Notes: a model not told the origin generated them from the letters alone. A stretch of 64,000 bases of DNA from an uncultured Clostridia bacterium (GCA_934271735.1 CAKQSB010000011.1:1-64000); one strand, 5' to 3'. Positions 9,069 through 18,262 are shown, numbered from the stretch's first letter. Program-made: numbers and translations.

Positions 9069-9731
9069 ATGAAAAAATGCGTAATTTTCGATCTTGACGG
9101 CACGATAACGAACACCGTGCCCGATATAGAGGACAACGTAAATAAAACCATGCGGAAATTCGGCTATCCCGAAATAACCGCCGACGAGGCGAGAAGATTT
9201 GTGGGGAACGGCGCGAGGGTTCTCATAGAAAGGTCTTTAAAAGGCGCAATGCCCGATAATTTCGACGAGATCGTGAAGTTTTACAACGATTCGTATAACT
9301 TTTGCGGAAGCCCCAAAACTCGTGTTTACGACGGTATGACCGAGCTCCCGAAAAGACTTAAAAAGGAAGGTTATCTCACCGCCGTTGTTTCCAACAAACC
9401 GCAGGACGGAACGACCGAGGTTATCCGCAAATTTTTCGGCGACGGCGTTTTCGATTACGTTTACGGGCAGAGAGAGGGCGTTAAAACCAAACCCGATAAA
9501 GAGCCTGTGGAAATAGTTCTTAAAGCTTTGAACGTGGAAAAACGTGAAGCCGTTTATGTGGGCGACAGCGAGGTGGACACGCTCACCGCGCATAATTCGG
9601 GACTTTTCGGCATAAACGTGTTATGGGGGTTCAGAGAAAAAGAGCTTCTCGAAAAGAACGGGGCGACTGTTTTCGCTTCGACAGCCGACGAGTTATACGA
9701 GCTTATCGAAAACTATTTCGAAAATCTTTGA
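9069..9731 (+). CDS. HAD-superfamily phosphatase, phosphoglycolate phosphatase-like
   Basis: 220 residues. HAD motif I FDLDGTITNT at residues 6-15, motif II VVSNKP near 114, motif III Lys with motif IV VGDSEVDTLTAHNSG near 160. The helical cap between motif I and II places it in subfamily IA, closest in pattern to Gph/PpaX enzymes that dephosphorylate 2-phosphoglycolate or pyrophosphate. Substrate is not determinable from sequence. It follows argS by three bases, with GGAGAG inside the argS end serving as its ribosome binding site. Confidence 0.85.
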   Translation: MKKCVIFDLDGTITNTVPDIEDNVNKTMRKFGYPEITADEARRFVGNGARVLIERSLKGAMPDNFDEIVKFYNDSYNFCGSPKTRVYDGMTELPKRLKKEGYLTAVVSNKPQDGTTEVIRKFFGDGVFDYVYGQREGVKTKPDKEPVEIVLKALNVEKREAVYVGDSEVDTLTAHNSGLFGINVLWGFREKELLEKNGATVFASTADELYELIENYFENL

Positions 9732-9831
9732 AATATAAACACGTTTTAATGTTTGTATAAAAAATCGGAAATATAAAAATTTTTTAGCGTATATATAAAA
9801 AATTAGAAACTTTGAAATTTGTAGTATTTTA

Positions 9832-9860
9832 TTGACATTTTGAGCCGACGCGTATATACT
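9832..9860 (+). promoter_or_regulatory. Promoter for the LRR surface protein
   Basis: TTGACA 9832-9837, 17-bp spacer, TATACT 9855-9860. It gives a ~90-nt leader before ATG 9957. Confidence 0.75.
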
Positions 9861-9956
9861 TTGATGCATATTTATGCAGCGTCGGCGATAAAAACAGGAC
9901 TAACCGGCAAAAAGAAAAGCCGTAAATCCTGTCGGAATGCCGATAAAGGAGTACAA

Positions 9957-12545
9957 ATGAAAAAGAGAAAAAACTTGGCGTTATTTGCGATTTTCGTCGC
10001 GGCGCTCGCGTTGTGCGCGGCATTCGTTATCGTTTTCGGCAAAGCGAAGACTTTCAACGTTGTGTTTAAAGACGGCAATATCACCGTTGCGGAAGTAGTT
10101 GTCGAAGAGGGAGAAACCGTAAAAGCTCCCGATTATAAAAAGGAAGGCTACGAATTAGTCTGGATGAACGGCGCTGTCGCTTACGACTTCGGCGCGCCGG
10201 TTACCGATAATCTTACGCTTACCGCCGTGTTTACGGCTAAAGAATATACCGTTACGGTTGTGAATTCCGACGGCTCGGTTCTGAAAACGTTGACCGTTCC
10301 TTACGGCGAAAAGGCGGATCTCAGTTCCGTAACCCCGACCCATCATACGAAAAATCGGTTGTTCACCTTTAAGGGGTGGGATACGGACGTCAGCCGCGTT
10401 ACCGAAGACGTGACGGTTACGGCTGTATACGATTACAAATCTTTGCCCGAGGATATGTTTAACTTCACTTTGCTCGATGACGGTACTTACGAAATAGCGG
10501 TGAAGAAAGATAAAGATTTCACCGATTTCGATTTCGGCGGCGAATACGGTCTGCCGTACGAGCATAACGGTAAACCCGTGTCAAAAATCGGCGCTTACGG
10601 ATTCGCTCATTTCGAAAATCTCGGAGAATTAGCGGGTTTAACCTATCTCTACGTTCCCGAAAGCATAAAGGTTGTGGACGCTTACGCGTTTATGCAACAG
10701 GAAATCAAGGAAATAGAGTTTGCGGGGCTGGAAGAAATTTATTCTCTGGCGTTTCTTTATTCGAACGCCCGGGTTGAACTTCCCGAAACCGTGAAGTATA
10801 TAGAACCGTACGCGTTTTTCGGTTTCGGGGAATTTCCCGAGGCTATGACGAGTTTTGACGGAAGAATAGTTCTCAGCGACGATTGCAAAGGATATTATCA
10901 GGACGAACTCGGGGCGATTTACACCCAAAACAGCGATACGTTGGTGTATTTCGACGGCAAAACGGTCGACGGCGAAACTTATTCTTCGTACTCGATTCCC
11001 GCCGACGTAAAATACATTTATCCCGCCGTTTTCTATAGAGAATACGATGTGAAAACTCTTGTTTTCAGAGGCGATATCGACACCATCGGTTCGGCTTGCT
11101 TCTATTCTTCGGGAATCAGTGAATACGATTTCCGCGGAACGGTACGTAAAATCGAGGGTAGCGAAACCGTTTATCAGACCAAAGGTTCGGCTTCGGAAGA
11201 AAATCTGAAAGAGTTGCGTCAGGGTGCGTTTTCGCAAAGTTATGCGATTTCTCAAAGCGATTCCTTCACGCTTCCTTCGGGTCTGAAATATATCGGCGAC
11301 AACACTTTCTTCGATACGGGTATTAAAGAAGTCCGTCTCGACGGTGTGGAATACGTCGGATTTATGGCTTTCTGGGCAGACGCAAGTTACTGGAAGTTGG
11401 ATACCATTGTCGTTACTAACAGCGATAAATATTATAGTTATGAAGATAAAGCGTTGATTGAACGCGGTACAGGCCCGGAATACAACGGCAAGGCGGGCGA
11501 CACATTTATGGTTTACGCTTCCTGTTTAAGCGGCGTATCGGGCAAAGAACTGCTTGAAAATACCGATAAATACGTTACCGATACTTTCCGCGTGCCTGAC
11601 GGCGTTACGGCGTTTCATCCTTACGCCTTTTTCGAAGCGAACTTTATCCGTCACCTCGTATTGCCCGAGGGCGTTCGCAGTTTGCCGGCGGGATTCCTCA
11701 GCTCGGGAGGCTCTATATATGTCTATGACGACGACGGAAATTTCCTTGGAGAAAAAACTCTCGGGATGGTAGATATCAGTTGCCCCTCGACTTTGACCGA
11801 AATCGACGCGTACGACGGCGCGGAAAAATGGCTTCTTATAGACGATTATCATAACGCGATAGTGCTGAGAGCGGAGGGCGCGAAAGGTCTGATTTTCCCC
11901 AACGGGTGCAATCTCAAAAAGCTCAGCAGTTTCTCTCTTTATATGGAAACAGACACGTTCGTGATTCCCGCTTCGGTAACCGATTACGCAGGAAATGCGG
12001 TTTTCCGCGTGAACGACGTTATGAAATTCGAAGTGGAAAAAGGCAACCCCAAATACGTTGCGTTCGGCGGCTGGTTGTATGAAAAACTCGGCGGTAACGA
12101 GCTTAAACTGGTTCAGATTCCATTCGATCCCGCCGCAACCGAACTTGTTTTCCCCGAAACGGGAGATTACACGTTGACAGAAATCGGAACTATGGCGTTT
12201 AGAATGTTCAGTCTTACGAACCTTGTAATTCCGGACACGGTAAAGAGGATCGACGCCTACGCCTTTGCCGACAGTACGTATGCCAACGTAACAATTTCCG
12301 CAAGCGTGGAATATATAGACGATTATGCGTTTATGTACGGTTACGGTCTGGAAAGCGTTACGTTTAAGGGAACCGTTCCGCCTGAAATGGGAAAGGAAGT
12401 GTTCTTCTGTATGTTCGACGAAACGCTTGGCGGCACGCAGATAAGCGTTCCGAAAGAAGCTTACGAAACCTGGCTCGCGTTTCTGACAGAGTACGGTAAA
12501 AAGTACGGCGTGGAAGGTTATTACAGTAATATGATAACGTTTTAA
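9957..12545 (+). CDS. BspA-like leucine-rich repeat surface protein with Listeria-Bacteroides repeats
   Basis: 862 residues from ATG 9957, chosen because AAAGGAG lies five bases upstream; longer in-frame starts lie inside the promoter. A signal/anchor segment (LALFAIFVAALALCAAFVIV) is followed by two or three Flg_new/InlB-type beta repeats to ~165 (FKDG, YEL, LTAVF; PYGEK, FKGWDT, VTVTAVY), then many BspA-type LRR_5 units with the pattern IGAYAF, LPETVKYIEPYAF, VIPDTVKRIDAYAF and VEYIDDYAF to the C-terminus. No LPxTG or second membrane segment is seen. Such proteins are cell-surface, often adhesive, in gut Bacillota; the binding target is unknown. Confidence 0.85.
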   Translation: MKKRKNLALFAIFVAALALCAAFVIVFGKAKTFNVVFKDGNITVAEVVVEEGETVKAPDYKKEGYELVWMNGAVAYDFGAPVTDNLTLTAVFTAKEYTVTVVNSDGSVLKTLTVPYGEKADLSSVTPTHHTKNRLFTFKGWDTDVSRVTEDVTVTAVYDYKSLPEDMFNFTLLDDGTYEIAVKKDKDFTDFDFGGEYGLPYEHNGKPVSKIGAYGFAHFENLGELAGLTYLYVPESIKVVDAYAFMQQEIKEIEFAGLEEIYSLAFLYSNARVELPETVKYIEPYAFFGFGEFPEAMTSFDGRIVLSDDCKGYYQDELGAIYTQNSDTLVYFDGKTVDGETYSSYSIPADVKYIYPAVFYREYDVKTLVFRGDIDTIGSACFYSSGISEYDFRGTVRKIEGSETVYQTKGSASEENLKELRQGAFSQSYAISQSDSFTLPSGLKYIGDNTFFDTGIKEVRLDGVEYVGFMAFWADASYWKLDTIVVTNSDKYYSYEDKALIERGTGPEYNGKAGDTFMVYASCLSGVSGKELLENTDKYVTDTFRVPDGVTAFHPYAFFEANFIRHLVLPEGVRSLPAGFLSSGGSIYVYDDDGNFLGEKTLGMVDISCPSTLTEIDAYDGAEKWLLIDDYHNAIVLRAEGAKGLIFPNGCNLKKLSSFSLYMETDTFVIPASVTDYAGNAVFRVNDVMKFEVEKGNPKYVAFGGWLYEKLGGNELKLVQIPFDPAATELVFPETGDYTLTEIGTMAFRMFSLTNLVIPDTVKRIDAYAFADSTYANVTISASVEYIDDYAFMYGYGLESVTFKGTVPPEMGKEVFFCMFDETLGGTQISVPKEAYETWLAFLTEYGKKYGVEGYYSNMITF

Positions 12546-12650
12546 CGTGGACGAATACGCGTTCGGGTGTGAATACGGATTTTAAAACATAACGAAAAAC
12601 CGAAAAGATAAAGAAAAACGACAAGGATTTCGAAAACCTTTGAGATTTCG

Positions 12651-12679
12651 TTGACTAAACGGATTTTATAAAGTATACT
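12651..12679 (+). promoter_or_regulatory. Promoter for the 79-residue membrane protein
   Basis: TTGACT 12651-12656, 17 bp, TATACT 12674-12679, 42 bases before the start. Confidence 0.75.
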
Positions 12680-12721
12680 TTATTTATATGTTAAATAAAC
12701 ATTAAAAGGAGAGAGTTAAAA

Positions 12722-12961
12722 ATGAATTTTGACAAATGGTTTAACAGTCAATCGGTACTTTTGAAAGCCATACTTCTTCTTATTCCCTTCGTTGGTTGGG
12801 TTGTTGAATGTCTTGTAAGGCTTTCGGTTATGCTTCGCACCAAGAGCGTGGTTCACATCGTTGTTTTCCTTGTGTTCCTTTTCGTAGGTTGGGGTTGGGT
12901 TCTCGGCGTAATAGATTTTATCTATATGCTTTTGACGGGTCACCTTATTCTGGCAGACTGA
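12722..12961 (+). CDS. Small two-span membrane protein
   Basis: 79 residues with AAAAGGAGAG upstream. Two hydrophobic segments, around 14-35 (LLKAILLLIPFVGWVVECLV) and 43-75 (VVHIVVFLVFLFVGWGWVLG), separated by a short basic loop (RLSVMLRTK). The second segment, with GWVLGVIDFIYMLL, recalls YqaE/Pmp3-type small membrane proteins, but the match is weak and the first segment differs. Own promoter and a strong terminator, so a single-gene unit. Function not recognised. Confidence 0.75.
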   Translation: MNFDKWFNSQSVLLKAILLLIPFVGWVVECLVRLSVMLRTKSVVHIVVFLVFLFVGWGWVLGVIDFIYMLLTGHLILAD

Positions 12962-12982
12962 TTTAAAACTTAAAAACTTTAA

Positions 12983-13017
12983 ACGCCGCCGCGAAATTTT
13001 TCGCGGCGGCGTTTTTG
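12983..13017 (+). terminator. Strong Rho-independent terminator
   Basis: 12-bp perfect stem ACGCCGCCGCGA (12983-12994) and TCGCGGCGGCGT (13001-13012) followed by TTTT. Confidence 0.92.
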
Positions 13018-13272
13018 TTGCTTGTAAGTCTGACGCCGTATCTGTTGGAAATACGTTGTCAGACCACAGGTTGTTTCGTTTCCCTCGGGCTTTTCCGACA
13101 AAACAGTAACGTTTCCCTCGGGCATAATAAAAGCCCGAATTTAAAAATTTCAAATCCGGACTTACGCCTTTGAAGTTTATTTTTGCGGCAACACGATTTG
13201 TAGATATTTTAGCGTAAAATTTTTAATTTGTCAAATATGATTTTAAAATTCGTCGGTTGTTTTTTTGTTTGA
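13018..13272. other. Intergenic stretch with short repeats, no gene
   Basis: Holds a direct repeat CGTTTCCCTCGGGC at 13077-13090 and 13110-13123, and a small hairpin TCGGGC/GCCCGA at 13118-13138 without a T tract. No start with a ribosome binding site was found. Confidence 0.5.
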
Positions 13273-13301
13273 TTGACTTTTGCGTAATAAAATGCTATCA
13301 T
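13273..13301 (+). promoter_or_regulatory. Promoter for the Na+/Ca2+ exchanger operon
   Basis: TTGACT 13273-13278, 17 bp, TATCAT 13296-13301, 58 bases before the ATG. Confidence 0.6.
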
Positions 13302-13359
13302 AACAACGATTACTTCAGATTTTACTGTCGTAAAAGATTTTTTTGAAGGCATTTATACT

Positions 13360-14424
13360 ATGGAAAAAGTTGTGATGTACCTGTTGTTCGTTGTGGGCGT
13401 AGTCCTTATCGTCAAGGGCGGGGACTGGTTCGTGGACGGAGCCGTCTGGCTCGCGGAGGTAACTAAAATCCCGAAATTCATTATCGGCGCGACGATAGTG
13501 AGTTTAGCCACCACTTTGCCCGAAATAATCGTTTCCACGATCGCCGCCGTCCAGGGGCATAGTATTCTCGTTTCGGGCGTCGGAAATTATATAGCTGCGT
13601 CGCAGGATAAAGTCGGTATGGCGATAGGTAACGGAATAGGTTCGGTTATCTGTAACACGGCGCTTATTTTAGCGATAAGCATAACGTTTATGCCTATTGC
13701 CGCCGAAAGAAAAAGTTTCGCGCCTAAGGGATTTTTGCTTTTAGCCGCTCTTATCGCTTTGTTCGCCTTTTCGTTCGGAGGGAATTTCCCGATTGCGGGC
13801 GCGGTCGTTCTTATCGTGATTTTCGCTTTATATATCGCGGAAAACATTCGCTCGGCAAAAAATCAGTCGACAATGGATCCCGCTTCCGGAGTCGCGGAGA
13901 CCTCTTCCGAAGCCGCCGCGGAAACTGCAGCGACAGATAAAAAATCGATTGTTTTAAACATTCTGCGCATTGTTTTCGGCGCGGCGTGCATAGTTTTCGG
14001 CTCGCAGCTGCTTGTCGATAACGGAAGTAAAATAGCGTCGTCCTGGGGCGTTTCGGAAGCCGTTATCGGCGTTACGATCGTTGCCGTGGGTACGTCTCTT
14101 CCCGAGCTTGTAACGGCGATAACCTCGCTTGTCAAAAAACAGTCGGATATGTCCGTGGGCAACGTCATCGGCGCGAACGTTATAGACACAACGCTTATTC
14201 TCGCCGTCTGCTCCTTTGTTTACGGCGGAAAATTGCCTGTTTCGGCGCAGAATATTTATCTCGATTTTCCCGTTGCGATTCTCGTTACGCTGATTGCCGT
14301 CGTTCCCACGACTATATGTAAGAAGTTCAGACGCTGGCAGGGAATCGTTATGCTTGCCATCTACCTTGCGTACCTTATTCTGGTAACCGTGGGGCTTGAC
14401 TGGTATCTCGGGCTTTTCGCCTGA
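13360..14424 (+). CDS. Calcium/sodium antiporter (CaCA family, YrbG-like)
   Basis: 354 residues with about ten hydrophobic segments. The two inverted alpha repeats are clear: GATIVSLATTLPEIIVST (~46-63) and GVTIVAVGTSLPELVTAI (~230-247), each with the ion-binding Glu. An Ala/Glu/Ser-rich cytoplasmic loop (~165-190) separates the halves. The family exchanges cytoplasmic Ca2+ for Na+ across the membrane. Only a weak AAGG precedes the ATG. prmA follows by 15 bases, so the gene probably heads an operon with prmA, mtaB and perhaps the HIT protein. Confidence 0.92.
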   Translation: MEKVVMYLLFVVGVVLIVKGGDWFVDGAVWLAEVTKIPKFIIGATIVSLATTLPEIIVSTIAAVQGHSILVSGVGNYIAASQDKVGMAIGNGIGSVICNTALILAISITFMPIAAERKSFAPKGFLLLAALIALFAFSFGGNFPIAGAVVLIVIFALYIAENIRSAKNQSTMDPASGVAETSSEAAAETAATDKKSIVLNILRIVFGAACIVFGSQLLVDNGSKIASSWGVSEAVIGVTIVAVGTSLPELVTAITSLVKKQSDMSVGNVIGANVIDTTLILAVCSFVYGGKLPVSAQNIYLDFPVAILVTLIAVVPTTICKKFRRWQGIVMLAIYLAYLILVTVGLDWYLGLFA

Positions 14425-14439
14425 TAAAGAGGAGAATAT

Positions 14440-15408
14440 ATGAAATTTACCGAACTTACCGTGTCCACGACTTCCGCTTGTCAGGAACTCGTTGCGGACA
14501 TTATGTGGAATTATACCAATTACGGCGTTGCGATTTCGGACGTTCTGGACGTAGCCGAGCTTATCAACGACAGAAAATCTACCTGGGATTACGTCGACGA
14601 CGCGGTACTGAAAGAGCTTAACCGGAACGTTACGCTCGTTAAAGCCTATATCCCTCTCGATATCACCGAAGAAACGGTCGGAAAAATAACAGCCGACCTC
14701 GAAACTTTGAAGGAAAACTGCAAGGGAAATATCGAAACGGGGAGCTTAGAGACCGTAAAAAGAGTAGTGGACGGCGACGACTGGATAGAAATATGGCGTA
14801 AGCATTACCGTCCGATAGAACTCGGAAACGTGCTTATCTGCCCCGCTTGGATAGAGAGAAAGCCCAAAGAAGGGCAGATTGAAGTTATTATCGACAGCAA
14901 TATGGCATTCGGCACCGGCGAACACGAAACCACTTCTATGGTTATCTCGCTTATGCAGAAATATATCGCGGACGCGGAAACGGTTATAGACGTAGGCACG
15001 GGCAGCGGAATCCTCGGCATTGCCGCCGCTAAGCTCGGCGCGAAAAAAGTCGTTATGACGGATATAGATTACGTTGCCGTTAAGTCCGCAAAACATAACT
15101 GCGAGATAAACGGCGTTGCCGATAAGTGCGAAGTAGACCTTAACAATCTTTTGGACGACAAGAACATAACGGGCGATCTCGTGCTTGCGAACATCACCGC
15201 GGACGTGCTTCTGATTTTGTCGGAGTCTATCCCCAAACACGTTAAAAACGGCGGCGTTATGGTGATGAGCGGAATTATAAAAAGCCGCGTTAACGAAGTT
15301 ATAGACAGGTATTCGTCGATTGATTTCGTTTTAGATGACAGAAAAGACGAGGGCGAATGGATAGCTCTCGTTATGAGGAAAAAGGGCGGGGAGAACGATC
15401 GGAAATGA
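14440..15408 (+). CDS. prmA: Ribosomal protein L11 methyltransferase
   Basis: 322 residues. N-terminal PrmA substrate-binding domain, then the class I SAM methyltransferase core with FGTGEHETTSM (~160), motif I VIDVGTGSGILGIAAAKLGA (~180-199), MTDIDYVAV and LANITADVLL, all standard for PrmA. It trimethylates L11. GAGGAG precedes the ATG. The last four bases overlap the start of mtaB, a frequent prmA neighbour in Bacillota. Confidence 0.95.
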   Translation: MKFTELTVSTTSACQELVADIMWNYTNYGVAISDVLDVAELINDRKSTWDYVDDAVLKELNRNVTLVKAYIPLDITEETVGKITADLETLKENCKGNIETGSLETVKRVVDGDDWIEIWRKHYRPIELGNVLICPAWIERKPKEGQIEVIIDSNMAFGTGEHETTSMVISLMQKYIADAETVIDVGTGSGILGIAAAKLGAKKVVMTDIDYVAVKSAKHNCEINGVADKCEVDLNNLLDDKNITGDLVLANITADVLLILSESIPKHVKNGGVMVMSGIIKSRVNEVIDRYSSIDFVLDDRKDEGEWIALVMRKKGGENDRK

Positions 15409-16640
15409 AAGCCGTTGTATTCACGCTCGGCTGCAAGGTGAACAGCTATGAAAGCGAATCGCTTGTTTCCGGGCTTAAGGAAAAAGGCTACGAAACGAGC
15501 GAGGAATTAGGCTATGCCGATTTATATATCATAAATACCTGCGCCGTCACCGCAGAAGCCGAAAAGAAATCCCGCCAAACAATCGCGAGGGCGAGAAAGT
15601 TCAACGAAAACGCGAAAATCATCGTGACGGGATGCGCTTCGCAGAAAGTTCCCGAGGATTTTTTGAAGAAAAAGGGCGTAACGCTCGTCACGGGAGCTAA
15701 ATCCAAAGACAGAATCTTGTCTATGCTCGATTCCGAGGGGGTAAACATCGTCCACGAGGACGAATATTACGAAGAATTCATTCCCGAAAAATCGGACAGA
15801 ACAAGGGCGTTTATAAAGGTCGAGGACGGCTGCAACAACTTTTGCAGTTACTGCATTATCCCTTATTTAAGGGGCAGAGTCCGCTCGAGAAACCCCGAAA
15901 ACGCCGTTAAAGAAATTATGGCTTTAAACCCTCTGGAAGCAGTTATAACGGGCATAAATCTTTCGTCCTATAACTACAACAATTTGGGTTTTAAAGAACT
16001 TATAGACCGACTTACAAACGTTGATTGCCGCATAAGGCTCGGTTCGTTGGAAGTAAACGTCATAACAGAAGAATTTCTGAAGTCTTTGAAAAAACTCAAG
16101 GATTTCGCGCCGCATTTCCACTTGTCTCTTCAATCGGGTTCGACGGCTGTTTTAAAAACGATGAACAGACATTACACCGCGGAAGAGTTTTTGGAAAAGT
16201 GCGAGCTTATAAGAAAATATTTCCCGTCCGCCGCGCTCACCACCGATATAATCGTAGGCTATTCCACGGAAACGGAAGAAAATTTCAAAAAATCGCTCGA
16301 AACGGCGAGAAAAGCGGGATTTGCCGATATTCATTGCTTCCCGTACTCAAAGCGCGAAGGAACGGTCGGGGCGAAGCTCAAAGAAATTCCGCACGAGGTC
16401 AAAGCCGAGAGAATGGAAAGAATGCTCGCGCTTAAAAAGGAACTTAAAAACAAGTATATCGCCGAAAATATCGGGGAAATCCGTTATCTCGTTCCCGAAG
16501 AAATTGAGGACGGATATCTCGCCGGCTACACCGAAAATTACGTACGTTGTTACGTAAAATCGGATTTTATGAGAAAAAAACTCAAAGTGAAGCTTATCGA
16601 GCCGTTCAGAGACGGCGCGCTGGCGGAAATAATAGAATAA
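15405..16640 (+). CDS. mtaB: tRNA (N6-threonylcarbamoyladenosine37-C2) methylthiotransferase MtaB
   Basis: 411 residues from ATG 15405, which overlaps the prmA stop and gives the canonical N-terminus MKAVVFTLGCKVNSYESE. The N-terminal MTTase domain has the Cys of LGCKVN, NTCAVT and VTGCASQ; the radical SAM core has CNNFCSYCIIPYLRGRVRSR near 140 (CxxxCxxC). A short TRAM-like tail ends LIEPFRDGALAEIIE. It converts t6A37 to ms2t6A37 in tRNA. LGCKVN rather than GCQMN separates MtaB from MiaB and RimO. Confidence 0.95.
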   Translation: MKAVVFTLGCKVNSYESESLVSGLKEKGYETSEELGYADLYIINTCAVTAEAEKKSRQTIARARKFNENAKIIVTGCASQKVPEDFLKKKGVTLVTGAKSKDRILSMLDSEGVNIVHEDEYYEEFIPEKSDRTRAFIKVEDGCNNFCSYCIIPYLRGRVRSRNPENAVKEIMALNPLEAVITGINLSSYNYNNLGFKELIDRLTNVDCRIRLGSLEVNVITEEFLKSLKKLKDFAPHFHLSLQSGSTAVLKTMNRHYTAEEFLEKCELIRKYFPSAALTTDIIVGYSTETEENFKKSLETARKAGFADIHCFPYSKREGTVGAKLKEIPHEVKAERMERMLALKKELKNKYIAENIGEIRYLVPEEIEDGYLAGYTENYVRCYVKSDFMRKKLKVKLIEPFRDGALAEIIE

Positions 16641-16647
16641 AAACAGA

Positions 16648-16695
16648 TTAGCCGCAGGCGATTGCGTCAGAACCCGCCAAAACGCCTGTGGCTAA
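16648..16695 (+). repeat. REP-like palindrome, copy B, abutting the HIT gene ribosome binding site
   Basis: TTAGCCGCAGGCG (16648-16660) pairs with CGCCTGTGGCTAA (16683-16695), 12 of 13 with one wobble, and runs directly into AAAGGAG of the next gene. Confidence 0.7.
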
Positions 16696-16707
16696 AAGGA
16701 GAAAATT

Positions 16708-17049
16708 ATGGAAGATTGTTTGTTTTGCAAATTCGCGGGCGGCGAAATCGCCGTAAACAAGGTGTTCGAGAACGACGATTTTATCATCATAAGGGATATC
16801 AACCCGCAGGCTAAAAATCATTTTCTCGCGATTCCCAAAAAACATTTCAAATACCTTGCCGAAATGACGGCGGAAGACGGCGAGATGCTCGGCAGAATTT
16901 TAAAAACCATATCGTCGCTTACGGATTTACTTGAACTCGGCGGCGGTTACAGACTCGTTATAAATCAGGGCGACGACGCGGGGCAGACCGTTCCGCACCT
17001 GCATATCCATATCCTTTCGGGGCAGAAAATGGGTTGGCAACCCGCTTAG
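16708..17049 (+). CDS. HIT family protein (Hint/PKCI-like nucleotide hydrolase)
   Basis: 113 residues. N-terminal CLFCKFAGGEI is the zinc-ligand-like start of Hint proteins, followed by INPQAKNHFLAIPKKH; the catalytic triad HLHIHIL lies near 98-104 within GQTVPHLHIHILSG. The family hydrolyses nucleoside phosphoramidates and related AMP conjugates in the cytoplasm. AAAGGAG immediately follows the palindromic repeat. It lies downstream of mtaB and upstream of rpsU, which has its own promoter. Confidence 0.94.
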   Translation: MEDCLFCKFAGGEIAVNKVFENDDFIIIRDINPQAKNHFLAIPKKHFKYLAEMTAEDGEMLGRILKTISSLTDLLELGGGYRLVINQGDDAGQTVPHLHIHILSGQKMGWQPA

Positions 17050-17133
17050 CCTGATTTTTTCTGCGTAAAATCGGCTTTTAATGTCAGAAATCAGACTTAA
17101 ATGAGCCAAAAATAATTTTTTGGTGAAAAATGC

Positions 17134-17162
17134 TTGACATAATTTTACTTGTTTGCTATAAT
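17134..17162 (+). promoter_or_regulatory. Consensus promoter for rpsU
   Basis: TTGACA 17134-17139, 17 bp, TATAAT 17157-17162; both hexamers are perfect consensus, as expected for a ribosomal protein gene. Confidence 0.9.
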
Positions 17163-17209
17163 TTGTTCGCTTTTAATACTGAGCCTATGGGCAAAGGAGG
17201 GTTGAGGAT

Positions 17210-17389
17210 ATGTCCACTATCAGAGTCGGTGAAAACGAGTCGCTTGACAACGCGCTCCGCAGATTTAAGAGAAAGTGCTCGAGAGACGGTATAATCGGAG
17301 ATTTACGCCGCAAAGAGCATTACGAAAAACCTTCCGTCAGACGTAAAAAGAAGGCGGAGGCTGCAAGAAAGAGAAGTATCAAAGGCTGA
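17210..17389 (+). CDS. rpsU: 30S ribosomal protein S21
   Basis: 59 residues, start MSTIRVGENESLDNALRRF followed by the basic RKCSRDGIIGDLRRKEHYEK and a Lys/Arg tail ending KRSIKG. This is the full S21 family in length and order. AAAGGAGG is nine bases upstream of the ATG. It binds the 3' domain of 16S rRNA and helps initiation. Own consensus promoter and terminator. Confidence 0.97.
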   Translation: MSTIRVGENESLDNALRRFKRKCSRDGIIGDLRRKEHYEKPSVRRKKKAEAARKRSIKG

Positions 17390-17436
17390 TAAAACGGCAA
17401 ACGCTTTTCGATAAAACTTAAAATTTAAGTTTATTT

Positions 17437-17470
17437 ACATCCGAAGAAATGTTCGGGTGTATTTTTTTTG
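17437..17470 (+). terminator. Terminator after rpsU
   Basis: Stem ACATCCGAA / TTCGGGTGT (one G-U), loop GAAATG, then eight T (17462-17469). Confidence 0.85.
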
Positions 17471-17508
17471 CTCCCGATAAAGCAAATTTATTAAAGGAGT
17501 AAATAGTT

Positions 17509-17916
17509 ATGGCAGTTGCGAAAAGTATCAAATCGGCGGCGAAAGAGGCTAAGAAACGCTTGAAATCGAGGTTCTGGGAAGATTACCGCAAGGAAGTGGA
17601 AAGCGGCGTTAAAAAGGCGGAAGAAGAGGGCATAGCGACTTTGGGCGTTGAAAATTATTTCAGAAAAATGATCGTAAGGACGGTAAATAAACCCGCCGAG
17701 GACGAGGAAAAGTTTTACGCCGAAGTGAAAGCTATGCTGGATGAAGAGGGCGAAAAACCTTCGGACGCGCTCGACAGGCTTATGGATAAAAAGCTTTTTT
17801 ATTCTCTCGATTACGTTCAGCGGGAAAGGTATTTGTTCGTTCTCTCCGAAAAATATCTCAGGTGCTTGGCTCGTTACGATGAGGAGCGCGGCATAGAAAA
17901 ACGCCTCGGCAGGTGA
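17509..17916 (+). CDS. Hypothetical helical cytoplasmic protein
   Basis: 135 residues with AAAGGAG ten bases upstream of the ATG. Strongly charged and predicted helical (long Lys/Glu/Arg segments, no membrane span, no signal). The slot after rpsU is often occupied by YqeY, but the sequence has no YqeY motif. Central LDRLMDKKLFYSLDYVQRER may be a short domain. Function not recognised. A different frame stays open across and past its stop, to 18130, so a frameshifted longer ancestor is possible. Confidence 0.7.
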   Translation: MAVAKSIKSAAKEAKKRLKSRFWEDYRKEVESGVKKAEEEGIATLGVENYFRKMIVRTVNKPAEDEEKFYAEVKAMLDEEGEKPSDALDRLMDKKLFYSLDYVQRERYLFVLSEKYLRCLARYDEERGIEKRLGR

Positions 17917-18130
17917 TTTCAACCGAGGTTTTACGGCAAAAATTAAGTATGCGGAAATTTTTCGGATTTTCGTAGAAGCGTTGGTCGAGGGCGGTATCGG
18001 ATTCTTCGACGAATTACGCGGTTATTTCGAAGCTGCGGGAATAAATTTTAAAGAAAAGACTTTTACAAATCAGAAATTACTAAAAAGGAAAAAATTATAT
18101 AAACAAAAATCGAAGCGCCGATATAAATAA
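17897..18130 (+). pseudogene. Possible frameshifted C-terminal extension of the preceding gene
   Basis: A frame shifted relative to 17509-17916 is open for 77 codons without a start with a ribosome binding site. It reads plausibly as protein (AKIKYAEIFRIFVEALVEGG, then IGFFDELRGYFEAAGINF) before a Lys-rich end. It could be the displaced C-terminus of the upstream gene or chance. Confidence 0.25.
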
Positions 18131-18150
18131 GATTTTTTTGCTTAAGACAG

Positions 18151-18179
18151 TTGACTTTTGTTTATAGATTATTTAATAT
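18151..18179 (+). promoter_or_regulatory. Promoter for the anion permease
   Basis: TTGACT 18151-18156, 17 bp, TAATAT 18174-18179. Confidence 0.6.
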
Positions 18180-18231
18180 ATAGGATGTAAATTTTGAGAA
18201 GAGATTGAATTCGCGATAATGTTTTCGTAAT

Positions 18232-18249
18232 GCAATCGCCTGCGGCTAA
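18232..18249 (-). repeat. REP-like palindrome half, copy C
   Basis: GCAATCGCCTGCGGCTAA is the reverse complement of the left arm of copy B (16648-16665). It ends 13 bases before the permease ATG. Confidence 0.6.
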
Positions 18250-18262
18250 GTCTTTATAACAA

